From Algibacter marinivivus (GTDB lineage: Bacteria > Bacteroidota > Bacteroidia > Flavobacteriales > Flavobacteriaceae): a stretch of DNA of 64,000 nt. Positions 19,726 through 28,845 of this stretch are shown piece after piece; position 1 is the first letter of the stretch, and each line of letters starts with the position of its first letter. Under the pieces are notes generated by a model. It saw only the letters and a list, made by a program, of their open reading frames with translations. It was not told where the DNA came from and ran no database searches. A program made the translations under genes and the position numbers. The stretch lies in NCBI RefSeq assembly GCF_003143755.1, contig NZ_QFRI01000003.1:62001-126000 (forward strand). The letters are read 5' to 3'.

Positions 19726-19755
19726 ATACCGATTGGTATTTTTTTATTATCTTTG
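19726..19755 (+). promoter_or_regulatory. TetR operator and promoter (first copy)
   Basis: ATACCGATTGGTAT (19726-19739) is an inverted repeat with 5-bp arms. A perfect -7 box TATCTTTG follows at 19748-19755, so the operator lies between -33 and -7, as expected for repression. Its reverse complement occurs at 20380-20393, beyond the same regulator gene. Confidence 0.65.
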
Positions 19756-19763
19756 TTAAGATT

Positions 19764-20360
19764 ATGACAACAAAAGCTGAACTTACTTCACAATACATTA
19801 TAGAAACTGTAGCGCCAATTTTTAATAAAAACGGTTACGCTGCAACTAGTATGCAAGATATTACAAAAGCAACTGGTCTGACAAAAGGTGCTATATATGG
19901 TAATTTTAAAAATAAAGAAGAATTAGCTTTTGCATCATTCAAATTTATGGTGAAATCTTTAATGAAGCCTTTATCAATTCATTTAGAGCAGAGTAACTCT
20001 CCTATTAAAAAACTATACTTAATTACAGACTTTTATCGTAATTACTACCCTTTTAGTAAACAACTTGGTGGCTGTCCTGTTTTAAATATTGGTGTAGACG
20101 CTAACAATAGTAATTCAAACTTACTTAACAAGGTTAGAGATACCATTCAACGCATACAAGATAAATTATGTAGCATTATTGAAAAAGGCATTGAAGCTGG
20201 AGAAATATCATCAGAAATTAATGCTATGCAATATGCTAAACGTATTGATACCATGATACAAGGCGCCATTTTTATGACGTATACCATGAATGATGAATTC
20301 TATATGAAAGACACCATGAATCATATAGACCATATTATCACTAAAGAACTTAAATTATAA
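19764..20360 (+). CDS. TetR/AcrR-family transcriptional regulator
   Basis: 198-aa repressor. The N-terminal helix-turn-helix is Y-A-A-T-S-M-Q-D-I-T-K-A-T-G-L-T-K-G-A-I-Y-G-N-F-K-N-K-E-E-L (residues 29-58). The C-terminal half (about 80-198) is the variable ligand-binding helix bundle. The start at ATG 19764 is 8 bp after the -7 box, so the leader is very short. Matching operators before and after the gene point to autorepression plus control of the downstream thioesterase. The ligand may be an acyl compound, judged only from that neighbour. Confidence 0.9.
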   Translation: MTTKAELTSQYIIETVAPIFNKNGYAATSMQDITKATGLTKGAIYGNFKNKEELAFASFKFMVKSLMKPLSIHLEQSNSPIKKLYLITDFYRNYYPFSKQLGGCPVLNIGVDANNSNSNLLNKVRDTIQRIQDKLCSIIEKGIEAGEISSEINAMQYAKRIDTMIQGAIFMTYTMNDEFYMKDTMNHIDHIITKELKL

Positions 20361-20378
20361 TATTTTTTTAATCAATAA

Positions 20379-20394
20379 TATACCAATCGGTATA
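20379..20394 (+). promoter_or_regulatory. TetR operator (second copy, reversed)
   Basis: TATACCAATCGGTATA: 6-bp arms around AATC. The inner 14 bases are the exact reverse complement of the operator at 19726. It overlaps a near-consensus -7 box (TATATTTA, 20391-20398) 12 bp before the thioesterase ATG. Confidence 0.65.
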
Positions 20395-20409
20395 TTTAAA
20401 GCATGAATT

Positions 20410-20895
20410 ATGAATAAACTTCCAAAAGTATTAGAAACTAAAGCAAAAATCAGATTTCAAGATTGTGATCCTTTTAACCATCTAAATAATGGTAATTATA
20501 TCAATTATTTTATGAATCATCGGGAAGATGCTTTAATTGAACATTATAGCTTAGATATATACAAAAAAGCTAAACTTGAAGGTAAAAGCTGGGTATCTTC
20601 TTCAAATCAAATCGCTTATATAAAACCAGCATTATTGATGGAAACTGTAATAATAGAGTCGCAATTAATACGATTTGATGATAAAAACTTACTTGTAGAA
20701 ATGCGTATGTTTAATAAAGACAAAAGTCATTTAAAATCAATAATTTGGTGTGGTTTTGCCCATTTCAATTTATTAAATCAAAAAAGAGAAATACATAATG
20801 AAAAACTAATGGAATTGTTTGAAAGTGTTAATAAACCAGTAAATTCAAAGTCTTTTGAAGATCGCTTATATCAATTAAAACCAAATTTTGTATAA
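20410..20895 (+). CDS. Acyl-CoA thioesterase, hot-dog fold (4HBT superfamily)
   Basis: 161-aa cytoplasmic hot-dog thioesterase. The motif F-Q-D-C-D-P-F-N-H-L-N-N-G-N-Y (residues 16-30) matches the YbgC/4-hydroxybenzoyl-CoA thioesterase active-site region with its catalytic Asp. It should cleave acyl-CoA or acyl-ACP thioesters; the chain length is unknown. It has its own TetR operator just before the start and is divided from the TetR gene by only 49 bp, so the TetR protein probably controls it. The ATG at 20403 is ruled out because its frame stops after four codons. Confidence 0.8.
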   Translation: MNKLPKVLETKAKIRFQDCDPFNHLNNGNYINYFMNHREDALIEHYSLDIYKKAKLEGKSWVSSSNQIAYIKPALLMETVIIESQLIRFDDKNLLVEMRMFNKDKSHLKSIIWCGFAHFNLLNQKREIHNEKLMELFESVNKPVNSKSFEDRLYQLKPNFV

Positions 20896-21111
20896 AATAC
20901 AGCAACCAAATACACTTTTTTACCGTATATCTAGTTATTAGTTAAAATGGTTTGCCGTTAATCTAAAATTAGCATTTTTTTATAGATTAATTCATACAAA
21001 TTTATAACTTAGCTTATGTGTATGTCCCAAATCATACATTTCATTAAAATAATCGGATTTTCTTCTTTCCTCAAGAATTAAATCTTTAACATAAAAACCT
21101 ACTTATAACCC

Positions 21112-21849
21112 ATGGATGTTTCCAATTACATAGACTATACTTTATTAAAACCTTCAACAACTGAACGCGAAATTATTGAGCTTTGTAAAGACGCAAAAAT
21201 CAATGGGTTTTTCAGTGTATGCGTAAATAGTTGTTATGTTGCACTAGCAAAACAATTGTTACTAGAATCTAAAGTAAAAGTATGTACTGTAGTAGGATTT
21301 CCGTTAGGCGCAATGTCTACAAAATCTAAAGTGTTTGAAGCTGAAAAAGCTATTGAAGATGGTGCAGATGAAATTGATATGGTTATAAACCTTGGCTATT
21401 TAAAAAGTAGAAATTATGTTTCTGTTTTAAAAGATATTAGCGATGTAAAAAGGGCTATTGGAAAAACACCTTTAAAAGTAATAATTGAAATTTCTGAGCT
21501 CAATAAAAATGAAATCATAAAAGCTTGTGAAATATGTTTAGATGCTAAAGCAGATTTTATCAAAACTTCTACAGGTTTTTCTAAAAGCGGAGCCACTTTA
21601 ACTGCCGTCAAAATCATTAAAAAAACAGTTCGTGATAAAGCTAAAATTAAAGCGTCAGGAGGTATTGGCGATTTTGATACTGCGCTTAAATATATTGATG
21701 CTGGAGCAGATAGAATTGGAACGTCAACAGCCATAAAAGCTAAAAATGATAAAAGGCAAATTAGAAACACAAAAATTTATAAAGACTATATAGAAACAGT
21801 TCTTAATAAAGATTCTAATCCAATTAATAAAGTGTCTAAAGAAGTGTAA
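21112..21849 (+). CDS. deoC: Deoxyribose-phosphate aldolase
   Basis: Cleaves 2-deoxyribose 5-phosphate to glyceraldehyde 3-phosphate and acetaldehyde, for deoxynucleoside catabolism. 245 aa, normal length for class I. It has D-Y-T-L-L-K-P at the N-terminus, V-G-F-P-L-G, D-E-I-D-M-V-I-N-L-G, the Schiff-base lysine in F-I-K-T-S-T-G-F and K-A-S-G-G-I-G with D-R-I-G-T-S. It stands apart from other deo genes. The 216-bp gap upstream is AT-rich with no box that I can name. Confidence 0.95.
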   Translation: MDVSNYIDYTLLKPSTTEREIIELCKDAKINGFFSVCVNSCYVALAKQLLLESKVKVCTVVGFPLGAMSTKSKVFEAEKAIEDGADEIDMVINLGYLKSRNYVSVLKDISDVKRAIGKTPLKVIIEISELNKNEIIKACEICLDAKADFIKTSTGFSKSGATLTAVKIIKKTVRDKAKIKASGGIGDFDTALKYIDAGADRIGTSTAIKAKNDKRQIRNTKIYKDYIETVLNKDSNPINKVSKEV

Positions 21850-21862
21850 AAGCTGCTTTTTG

Positions 21863-22978
21863 TTATTTTGAAGTAGAATTCAATGCATAAATTGCAAAAC
21901 TACCCAGCCAGTGTCCACCTTCATAACTATCACCAAAAATACTTGGCAACGAGTAATTAATATGAGTATTGGCCATGTTTTTTAAATGATTATATTCTGG
22001 TAAATCTTCGGCTATTTTGTTTAAACTCCATGCTCTAGAAAAATTAACCCCATCCAAATGTACTAAGTGACCATCTGTTCTGTCTGATACTAAACCTACT
22101 TCAATGGTAAAGTTTTTGTTTTTCAGCTGTGGTAAAAAATCATGCAACCAAATTTTACAATCTTCAAGTGGTAATAAGCGTTTCATTAAAGCGGCTTCTT
22201 CCAAACAAGGTGATAAAAAATCACTTCCACTTGGCTCCCAAGTAATTGGACAGCCTTTATCATTTTTATAAAAAAACGATGCACGCGTTTTAATTGCATT
22301 TTTTAGTCCATCATGGTTTAAAGTCTCAGCATAGTCATAAGCAAAAGATAACCCAAAAGCTGTATTGGTATGTGTTCCTACGCGCTGAGGATAATTTAAT
22401 TTTGGCAAAAACTCTATATACTTTCCTACTATTAAATCGGTTAATGGCTGTAAATTGCTTTCTAGTTGTCTCGCAGTTTCATCATCCCAAGTGTGTAATT
22501 CTTCTGCAAGTTTTAGTAACCATGCCCAACCATAAGTACGCTCGTACGATTTGTTATGCTTTCCATAGAAATATGCTACCTCTGCTTCAATGTTTTGTTT
22601 TGAAATATTATTGAGTAATTTTTGTTTAATAGCATCAGCATTATCAATTTCTGGAAATGATTTTAGTAAACTAACCAAACTCCAATGCCCATGAACCGAT
22701 GAGTGCCAATCAAAACACCCATAAAATGCAGGATGCAATTCAATTGGAGATTTCAAGTCTTCACCACCACCTAAGGTCTGCGATAAGCGGTTTGGATATT
22801 CAGTATTTATACAGTGTAAAGGTAAATCGGCTAGTTTGTTGGCTTGCTCTAGGTTTAGAATTGGAATCTCAACAATTTCTATACGTTTTAACTGTTCTGG
22901 TACCTTTTTTTCTTCTTTTAAGGAGTTACTACATGACGATAAAATTAGTAAAACTAAAATATGATTGAGTACTTTCAT
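21863..22978 (-). CDS. DUF2891-family lipoprotein
   Basis: 371 aa with a lipoprotein signal (MKVLNHILVLLILSSC; lipobox L-S-S-C). The body matches DUF2891: L-H-C-I-N-T-E-Y-P-N-R, H-P-A-F-Y-G-C-F-D-W-H-S-S-V-H-G-H-W and Y-E-G-G-H-W-L-G-S-F-A. The pattern suggests an alpha/alpha toroid related to glycan-active folds, but no activity is known. It converges with deoC, 13 bp apart. No terminator of note was seen between them. Confidence 0.8.
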   Translation of the reverse strand: MKVLNHILVLLILSSCSNSLKEEKKVPEQLKRIEIVEIPILNLEQANKLADLPLHCINTEYPNRLSQTLGGGEDLKSPIELHPAFYGCFDWHSSVHGHWSLVSLLKSFPEIDNADAIKQKLLNNISKQNIEAEVAYFYGKHNKSYERTYGWAWLLKLAEELHTWDDETARQLESNLQPLTDLIVGKYIEFLPKLNYPQRVGTHTNTAFGLSFAYDYAETLNHDGLKNAIKTRASFFYKNDKGCPITWEPSGSDFLSPCLEEAALMKRLLPLEDCKIWLHDFLPQLKNKNFTIEVGLVSDRTDGHLVHLDGVNFSRAWSLNKIAEDLPEYNHLKNMANTHINYSLPSIFGDSYEGGHWLGSFAIYALNSTSK

Positions 22979-23052
22979 TTCATAAAAAATAATTAATTGA
23001 GAAATCAGTTATGTAAAAAAAAAATGATATTATGATTACTAAAATCTAATGG

Positions 23053-24588
23053 CTACCCCAACCACCCATCACGATCCAAACTTCTATACTGAATAGCCTC
23101 ACTAATATGAGAACCATTTACATCAGCAACACCTTCCAAATCAGCTATAGTTCTGGAAACTTTCAAAATTCTGTCATAGGCACGCGCCGATAAATTCAAA
23201 CGCTCCATAGCCGTTTTTAAAAGTTGTTTAGAATCTTCATCTAAAACGCAGTGCTTTCTAATTTGCTTTACATTCATTTGGGCATTATAATGCACTGATT
23301 CTGAGTCTGAAAAACGTTGGGTTTGTATTTCTCTAGCTTTAGTAACGCGTTTTCTAATTTCTACAGAGGTTTCTCCTTTTCTATCATCTGAGAGCTTATC
23401 AAAAGGAACTGGAGTCACTTCAATATGAATATCTATTCTATCTAAAAGTGGTCCAGAAATCTTACCCAAATAGCGTTGCATTTCAGCAGGACTAGAAGTT
23501 ACAGGAGCATCAGGGTCGTTAAAATAACCTCCCGGACTAGGATTCATACTTGCCACCAACATAAATGATGAAGGATAAGTTACTGTAAATTTCGCTCTTG
23601 AAATGGTTACTTCTCTATCCTCCAATGGCTGCCGCATCACTTCTAAAACTTCACGTTTAAATTCAGGCAATTCATCTAAAAACAAAACACCGTTATGCGA
23701 TAACGAAATTTCTCCAGGTTGTGGGTAACTCCCACCACCAACAAGTGCCACGTTTGAAATGGTGTGATGTGGACTCCTAAACGGGCGTTGTGCCATCAAA
23801 CCAGAATCTTTAACACGACCAACAACCGAATGAATTTTTGTAGTTTCCAATGCTTCATGCAAGGTCATAGGTGGCAAAATACTAGGAAGTCTCTTAGCTA
23901 ACATGGTTTTACCTGCTCCTGGAGGCCCAATTAAAATAATATTATGTCCGCCAGCTGCCGCAATTTCCATACAACGTTTTATCCCTTCTTGTCCTTTAAC
24001 GTCTGCAAAATCAAATTCAGGGAAATCTAGATTTTTTTCAAATTCTTTTCTCGTATCAATTACCGTTTGTTCTAAAGGTTCTCCTTTATCAAAATAATTA
24101 ATGACTTGTTCAATATTTTCAACACCATAAACTTCTAAATTATCGACAATAGCAGCTTCTTTAGCATTTTGCGCAGGTAGAATAAAACCCTTAAATCCTT
24201 CTTCTCTGGCTTTAACCGCTATTGGTAATGCGCCTTTTATGGGTTGTAAACTTCCATCTAATGAAAGTTCTCCCATAATTAAATACCTATCTAAATCTTC
24301 AGCTTTAATTTGATCGGTTGAAGCTAGGATCCCAATGGCTAAAGTTAAATCATAAGCACTTCCCTCCTTTCGTAAATCTGCTGGCGACATGTTAATTATA
24401 ATCTTCTTTCCTGGAATTCTGTAACCGTTATTTTGAAGTGCTGCAGCAATTCTAAAATTACTTTCTTTAATGGCATTATCAGGTAATCCTACCAAATGAT
24501 ATCCAACACCCTTATCTACATTTACTTCAACAGTTATCGTTGAAGCTTCCACACCAAAAACGGCGCTAGCAAAAACTTTTTTAAGCAT
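23053..24588 (-). CDS. comM: YifB/ComM-family Mg-chelatase-like AAA ATPase
   Basis: 511-aa cytoplasmic AAA+ helicase; ComM promotes branch migration during natural transformation. Order: N-terminal ChlI-type domain (about 1-180; ATITVEVNVDKG-like), AAA+ core with Walker A G-P-P-G-A-G-K-T (about 222) and the S-P-H-H-T-I-S-N and G-E-I-S-L-S-H-N-G-V-L-F-L-D-E-L motifs, and a C-terminal Mg_chelatase_C domain (S-A-R-A-Y-D-R-I-L-K-V-S-R-T-I-A-D-L). Complete, with no frameshift. Single gene. Confidence 0.95.
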   Translation of the reverse strand: MLKKVFASAVFGVEASTITVEVNVDKGVGYHLVGLPDNAIKESNFRIAAALQNNGYRIPGKKIIINMSPADLRKEGSAYDLTLAIGILASTDQIKAEDLDRYLIMGELSLDGSLQPIKGALPIAVKAREEGFKGFILPAQNAKEAAIVDNLEVYGVENIEQVINYFDKGEPLEQTVIDTRKEFEKNLDFPEFDFADVKGQEGIKRCMEIAAAGGHNIILIGPPGAGKTMLAKRLPSILPPMTLHEALETTKIHSVVGRVKDSGLMAQRPFRSPHHTISNVALVGGGSYPQPGEISLSHNGVLFLDELPEFKREVLEVMRQPLEDREVTISRAKFTVTYPSSFMLVASMNPSPGGYFNDPDAPVTSSPAEMQRYLGKISGPLLDRIDIHIEVTPVPFDKLSDDRKGETSVEIRKRVTKAREIQTQRFSDSESVHYNAQMNVKQIRKHCVLDEDSKQLLKTAMERLNLSARAYDRILKVSRTIADLEGVADVNGSHISEAIQYRSLDRDGWLG

Positions 24589-24654
24589 ATTTTTTATTTA
24601 CTGCTTAAATGTAAGAAATGTATTTGAAATTGAATAAATAATTCTTTTAAGTGA

Positions 24655-25695
24655 TTAATTAATAGCTATTAAATTTTGATTATTATTTTTTTCAACTTTA
24701 ATGGTATAAGACGCAATAAAGTCAGTATTTATTATAAAATGCACATCGTAACTTCCTTTTTTCAAAAAGCGATGCTTTAATTCAATATATCCTTTTGAAT
24801 AATCTGATTGGGATGCCTTAATAGTTTTACTTCTTATACCACTACTTAAAACAAGACGCATCCTATTTATTTCAATATTATCATGGACTTTAAATGTGAA
24901 TACAACTTCATCATTTACAAATATTTTTGTTTTAAGTTTTTTTGGTGAAACTGGAATCACATTATACTTAAAAGTATTACCGTATGTTACTGGACCTTTT
25001 ACGAATTCGTTCAAGCTTAAATAATCGTTAGTCAACAACCATTTGTTTTTTAATGGATAATGTTTGGTTTGATATAATTCTGAAGCTGCTAAAAAATAGC
25101 CATCATTATAATTTTTAACAAATTTGTATTTATTTACATCAAAATAGCCACTTGCCAAAGTAGCATCAACTTGATACCATTTATTATTTAATTTTACCGC
25201 ATTCCATGAATGATTTGGGATATCTATCTTACCAACATTCCGCTTTGTAGTTCTGCTATAGCCATCAATAATTTCACAATCAATATCAACCAAATTTGCT
25301 AATTCCTTAATTAAATATGCATAGCCTGTACAAATGGTTTTTTGTTCTTTCAATAGCCTTTTAAAAACTTTTGATTGTACCTGATTATTCCATTGAGAAA
25401 ACCCAACACTATCATTTTTAAACCGTCTTCTTTTTTTAAGTGTGAGCTCTCCAAAACCATGGTCGCTTTCTATGTTTGAACAGACCCAAATATAAATGGA
25501 TCTAAATTTTTCTACTTCGGTATCTAAATTTTGAGTGAGTCTAAAGGCTAATAATGGTACATTTTTTAATGTGACATTTTCACATGAATAAGCAACACTA
25601 TCAGCCTTTTTAAAATTTATATGTTTAAAATCTGATTTTTGAGCATTTATAATAAAACTACAAAGCAAAATAAATATAAGTAAGCAATGTTTCAT
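24655..25695 (-). CDS. Secreted transglutaminase-like protein
   Basis: 346 aa with a signal peptide (hydrophobic 4-16, cleavage near I-N-A-Q). The transglutaminase-like core has all three catalytic residues: Cys in K-T-I-C-T-G-Y-A, His in P-N-H-S-W-N-A-V and Asp in Y-Q-V-D-A-T-L-A. Family members are cysteine proteases or cross-linkers acting in the periplasm. Its ATG directly abuts the stop codon of the upstream CarboxypepD_reg gene, so the two are co-transcribed and probably translationally coupled. Confidence 0.85.
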   Translation of the reverse strand: MKHCLLIFILLCSFIINAQKSDFKHINFKKADSVAYSCENVTLKNVPLLAFRLTQNLDTEVEKFRSIYIWVCSNIESDHGFGELTLKKRRRFKNDSVGFSQWNNQVQSKVFKRLLKEQKTICTGYAYLIKELANLVDIDCEIIDGYSRTTKRNVGKIDIPNHSWNAVKLNNKWYQVDATLASGYFDVNKYKFVKNYNDGYFLAASELYQTKHYPLKNKWLLTNDYLSLNEFVKGPVTYGNTFKYNVIPVSPKKLKTKIFVNDEVVFTFKVHDNIEINRMRLVLSSGIRSKTIKASQSDYSKGYIELKHRFLKKGSYDVHFIINTDFIASYTIKVEKNNNQNLIAIN

Positions 25696-26406
25696 CTAGA
25701 ATATTTTCTTAATTCGTTGCCAGAACGTGGGCTTAGATTCATAAACCTCATTTACTTCTACCTCACCCATTAAAACACATGATAATTCTTCTTCCATAAT
25801 AAGGTTTACTATAGCTTGTTCTTTTCCAATCAATATGTTTTGTGTTGTATAACCCAAAAAACTAACGACTAAAATATCGCCTTCTTTTAATGTTTTTGGA
25901 AATTCAAATTCTCCATCAAAATTAGATATTGTACCTATTGAAGTTCCTTTTAATACAATATTCGCACCTGGTAATGGCCCAGATTCATCAAAAATGGTCC
26001 CAGAAAATAATTTTTCTTGAACTTCACTTTTATTATTCTGGCTGTTTGAAATTTCATTTGATTTCTGAACAATTTCAGATTTAGGTTTTTGTTCTTGTGC
26101 TTGAATGTGATGTAGGGATGTTAAAGAAATAAAAGCTACTGCAGCAATTCTTAAAAATTTGAATTTAGATGTTCTTCTTATTTCATTAATCTGAGTATAT
26201 TCTTTTAACTGAGATGTTTTAAAATACCCACAAGTTTTATGTTCTTTATTTGTAAAATAATTTATCAATTCTTTATCACTCATTTTTCTGAAATCTATGA
26301 CTTCCTTTTCACATGAGTTACAAAATCCACCAGCTTTGGTTTTATTAAACTGATTGAATTTTTCTGAGCAAGGTTTACTAATTTTAAGATTGAATTTTTG
26401 TTCCAT
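25696..26406 (-). CDS. Membrane protein with Cys-rich N-domain and CarboxypepD_reg-like domain
   Basis: 236 aa. Residues 1-70 form a cytosolic Cys-rich module (C-S-E-K-F-N-Q-F, F-C-N-S-C-E-K-E-V-I-D-F, C-G-Y-F) seen in many Bacteroidota proteins of this layout. One membrane helix follows (about 83-101, F-L-R-I-A-A-V-A-F-I-S-L-T-S-L). The C-terminal part (about 135-210) is a carboxypeptidase regulatory-like beta sandwich: G-T-I-F-D-E-S-G-P-L-P-G-A-N-I-V-L-K-G-T. The function is unknown. First gene of the pair with the transglutaminase-like protein. Confidence 0.75.
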   Translation of the reverse strand: MEQKFNLKISKPCSEKFNQFNKTKAGGFCNSCEKEVIDFRKMSDKELINYFTNKEHKTCGYFKTSQLKEYTQINEIRRTSKFKFLRIAAVAFISLTSLHHIQAQEQKPKSEIVQKSNEISNSQNNKSEVQEKLFSGTIFDESGPLPGANIVLKGTSIGTISNFDGEFEFPKTLKEGDILVVSFLGYTTQNILIGKEQAIVNLIMEEELSCVLMGEVEVNEVYESKPTFWQRIKKIF

Positions 26407-26512
26407 GATATATGTTTTTTAGTTATCTCGAAACTAGTACGAAACAATACTATTTACAATCAAGATTGAGTAAACATGTCATTTCAATGAGTGAACTCAA
26501 CTTTTCTAAATC

Positions 26513-26538
26513 AAAAAAAAATCCCGCCGAAGCGGGAT
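26513..26538 (-). terminator. Intrinsic terminator of the nrt/porin unit
   Basis: On the minus strand: stem ATCCCGC / GCGGGAT with loop TTCG, then eight or more T. It lies 89 bp past the porin stop. Confidence 0.8.
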
Positions 26539-26626
26539 CCATAAATTGGACTATCAAACTAATTAACACTTTATATTATGAAAATTATATCCAATTCGTG
26601 ATGAAAAAAATCATCTTTTTTTTTAT

Positions 26627-27862
26627 TTAATTAATAAACTTTGGCTGAATAATTAACATCGCCCAAGCCCAATTTTGAGTACTTTTTACTCCTGGTATAT
26701 CTGCTATTTCACTTGGTTCAAAGAAATGAGAATACCCACCAACTAACTTAAATTCTTTAAATTTCTTAGCAATTACTAAATCTAATTCTGTACCTAATTC
26801 TTTACCATCAAAACCATCAACATCTTCAACTTCACTAAAGATATGTCCTGTTAAACTAACCGCTAAACCAGAGATTTTAGTAGCAAGAGATAATTGTAAA
26901 TCATTTAAACCTCCAGCGTTTCCGTGGTTACCAACATAAAATCTATCAATTAAACCATTGAAAGCGTGGTTAGTTCCATATAATGGGAAGAACGCAGCCG
27001 AATCATCTTTTCTACCAGAAATAGACTCATAACCAGCTCCTAAAGTTAATTTATCAGAAACTTTATACTTAGCCAAAATGCTAGCTAAAAGCGCTCCTTT
27101 AACATCTACACCTCCTAGTCTTTCACCTTCTTGAATGTAAAGGTTTGCAGCTAAAGACAATGCGTTTACTTTATAATCTGCATGAGCACCAGCAGTAAGT
27201 AAGCTAGACTTATTTGACCCATCTACGCTAGAATCTTGAAACGTGTTTAATAATGCCAAAAAGGAAATATTTAATTTTTCGCCTTTATTATTCACTCTTG
27301 CAAATACCATATCTCTATAAGAAAACAAAGCTGAAGTATTATAAACTTCGTCTACTGTAGTATTTAAAGCACCACCAATATCTAAACTAAGTTTGTTTTT
27401 CTTGTATTTGTAAACAGCAGCATCATGAGTTCTCGCCTGTTGCGCCCATCCTAATCCACCTAGGATCCTTTGATCATCATAAGATAATGGTTGACGCCCT
27501 AATTTTAAACTTGAAAATTCTCCCAATTTTAAATCAGCCCAAGCTTCTTGAACTCTAAAATTTCCATTTCCAGCCGTAGCAATTTGAGGTCTATCACCAA
27601 AAGCAAATACTTCTTGGAAACTCATAAATGCAGTATACGTTTCGGCTTTATATTTAGCTTTTAAAGCTGCTCTAACTGTTGTTCTTATAAAACCTTCATC
27701 GGCATCAGTAGCGGTTTGAGCAGGAAAACTTCCTCCTGTAAAATTACCACCGTTACCAAAATATTCTGAACGTGGTCTAAATTCGCCTTCTAGTGTAAAC
27801 TGCGCTTGAGCAAATTGAACTATCAATGCCATCAAGCCTATTAATACATATTGTTTTTTCAT
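26627..27862 (-). CDS. Outer-membrane porin, alginate-export family
   Basis: 411 aa with a signal peptide (cleavage near A-Q-A-Q) and alternating beta-strand pattern with a C-terminal hydrophobic residue, as in an outer-membrane beta-barrel. The segment G-E-F-R-P-R-S-E-Y and L-K-L-G-R-Q-P-L-S-Y-D-D-Q-R-I-L-G-G-L-G-W matches the alginate-export (AlgE-like) porin family. It is the last gene of the nrt cluster and probably passes nitrate or nitrite through the outer membrane; the substrate is inferred only from position. A 28-bp inverted repeat precedes it. Confidence 0.8.
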   Translation of the reverse strand: MKKQYVLIGLMALIVQFAQAQFTLEGEFRPRSEYFGNGGNFTGGSFPAQTATDADEGFIRTTVRAALKAKYKAETYTAFMSFQEVFAFGDRPQIATAGNGNFRVQEAWADLKLGEFSSLKLGRQPLSYDDQRILGGLGWAQQARTHDAAVYKYKKNKLSLDIGGALNTTVDEVYNTSALFSYRDMVFARVNNKGEKLNISFLALLNTFQDSSVDGSNKSSLLTAGAHADYKVNALSLAANLYIQEGERLGGVDVKGALLASILAKYKVSDKLTLGAGYESISGRKDDSAAFFPLYGTNHAFNGLIDRFYVGNHGNAGGLNDLQLSLATKISGLAVSLTGHIFSEVEDVDGFDGKELGTELDLVIAKKFKEFKLVGGYSHFFEPSEIADIPGVKSTQNWAWAMLIIQPKFIN

Positions 27863-27943
27863 GTTACTTGTTTTTAAGTTTGAATTTTGTTTTGAGTTTT
27901 TAAATTGTGATTTTTATTAATATTTGGATGTAATTTTCCTGTA

Positions 27944-27971
27944 CTCATGAAAAAATTGAAGCTTTCATGAG
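27944..27971. repeat. Inverted repeat between nrtD and porin gene
   Basis: Arms CTCATGAAA (27944-27952) and TTTCATGAG (27963-27971), perfect over 9 bp with a 10-bp spacer. No T-run follows, so it is not a classical terminator. It could be an mRNA stem that sets porin level or an operator. Confidence 0.45.
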
Positions 27972-28009
27972 GTTATTTTTTTTAATATGTTTTTATGATT
28001 TTCTTTTAA

Positions 28010-28837
28010 TTAGTGCTCTAAAAAGTCAATTAAATGTTTTCTGTATTTGTAGTAATCGTCGTGTTCTAAAACCGCTTTACGAGTTCTTGGTCTTTCAAAA
28101 TCTATATCAAGAACATCACCAATTTTAGCTCGGGGTCCGCTGGTCATCATCACCACACGATCTGCCAAAAATATAGCTTCATCCACATCGTGAGTAATCA
28201 TTACCGCTGTAATTTTTTCTTTATTCCAGATTTCTATTAAAATATCTTGAAGTTCGCCTCGCGTTAAAGAATCTAACATCCCGAAAGGCTCATCCAACAA
28301 TAGCACTTTTGGTTTTATGGCAAAGGCTCTAGCAATACCAACACGCTGTTGCATCCCTTGCGATAATTCAGAAGCACGCTTATTAAAAGCATCCTCTAAA
28401 CCTACTTTTTGCAAATAGTATTTAGCAATATCGTTACGTTGTCCTTTTGTAGCATCTGGGAATACTTGATTTACACCCAACATTACGTTTTGTAACGCTG
28501 TCATCCAAGGCATTAAACTTGGTGCTTGAAATATCACTCCTCTATCTGGTCCTGGGCCTTTAATATGTTTTCCAAGAACCGAAATATTACCTCCCGAAAT
28601 CGGATTCAATCCCGCAATCATAGAGAGCATGGTTGTTTTACCACAACCCGAATGCCCAATAATAGTCACAAATTCCTCTTTACGTATTTGAAGATTCAAA
28701 TCCTCCAAAACCACATAATCGCCTTTTGGTGTTGGATATACTTTCTTTAAATCTTTTAAATCCAGCATCACATCTCTAGATGGGAAACCACTCGCTTCAG
28801 TAATAATTTTTGTTTTATTTTCAATTATAGTGCTCAT
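28010..28837 (-). CDS. nrtD: Nitrate-type ABC transporter ATPase (second)
   Basis: 275-aa cytoplasmic ATPase. Walker A G-H-S-G-C-G-K-T, signature L-S-Q-G-M-Q-Q-R, Walker B V-L-L-L-D-E-P and the switch His (I-T-H-D-V-D-E-A) are all present. It belongs to the NrtD/SsuB/TauB group. It starts 8 bp after the other ATPase gene, so the two should form a heterodimer under the NrtB permease. Neither ATPase carries the extra NrtA-like domain found in cyanobacterial NrtC, so the C/D naming here is by position only. Confidence 0.9.
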   Translation of the reverse strand: MSTIIENKTKIITEASGFPSRDVMLDLKDLKKVYPTPKGDYVVLEDLNLQIRKEEFVTIIGHSGCGKTTMLSMIAGLNPISGGNISVLGKHIKGPGPDRGVIFQAPSLMPWMTALQNVMLGVNQVFPDATKGQRNDIAKYYLQKVGLEDAFNKRASELSQGMQQRVGIARAFAIKPKVLLLDEPFGMLDSLTRGELQDILIEIWNKEKITAVMITHDVDEAIFLADRVVMMTSGPRAKIGDVLDIDFERPRTRKAVLEHDDYYKYRKHLIDFLEH

Positions 28838-28845
28838 CTTGATGC

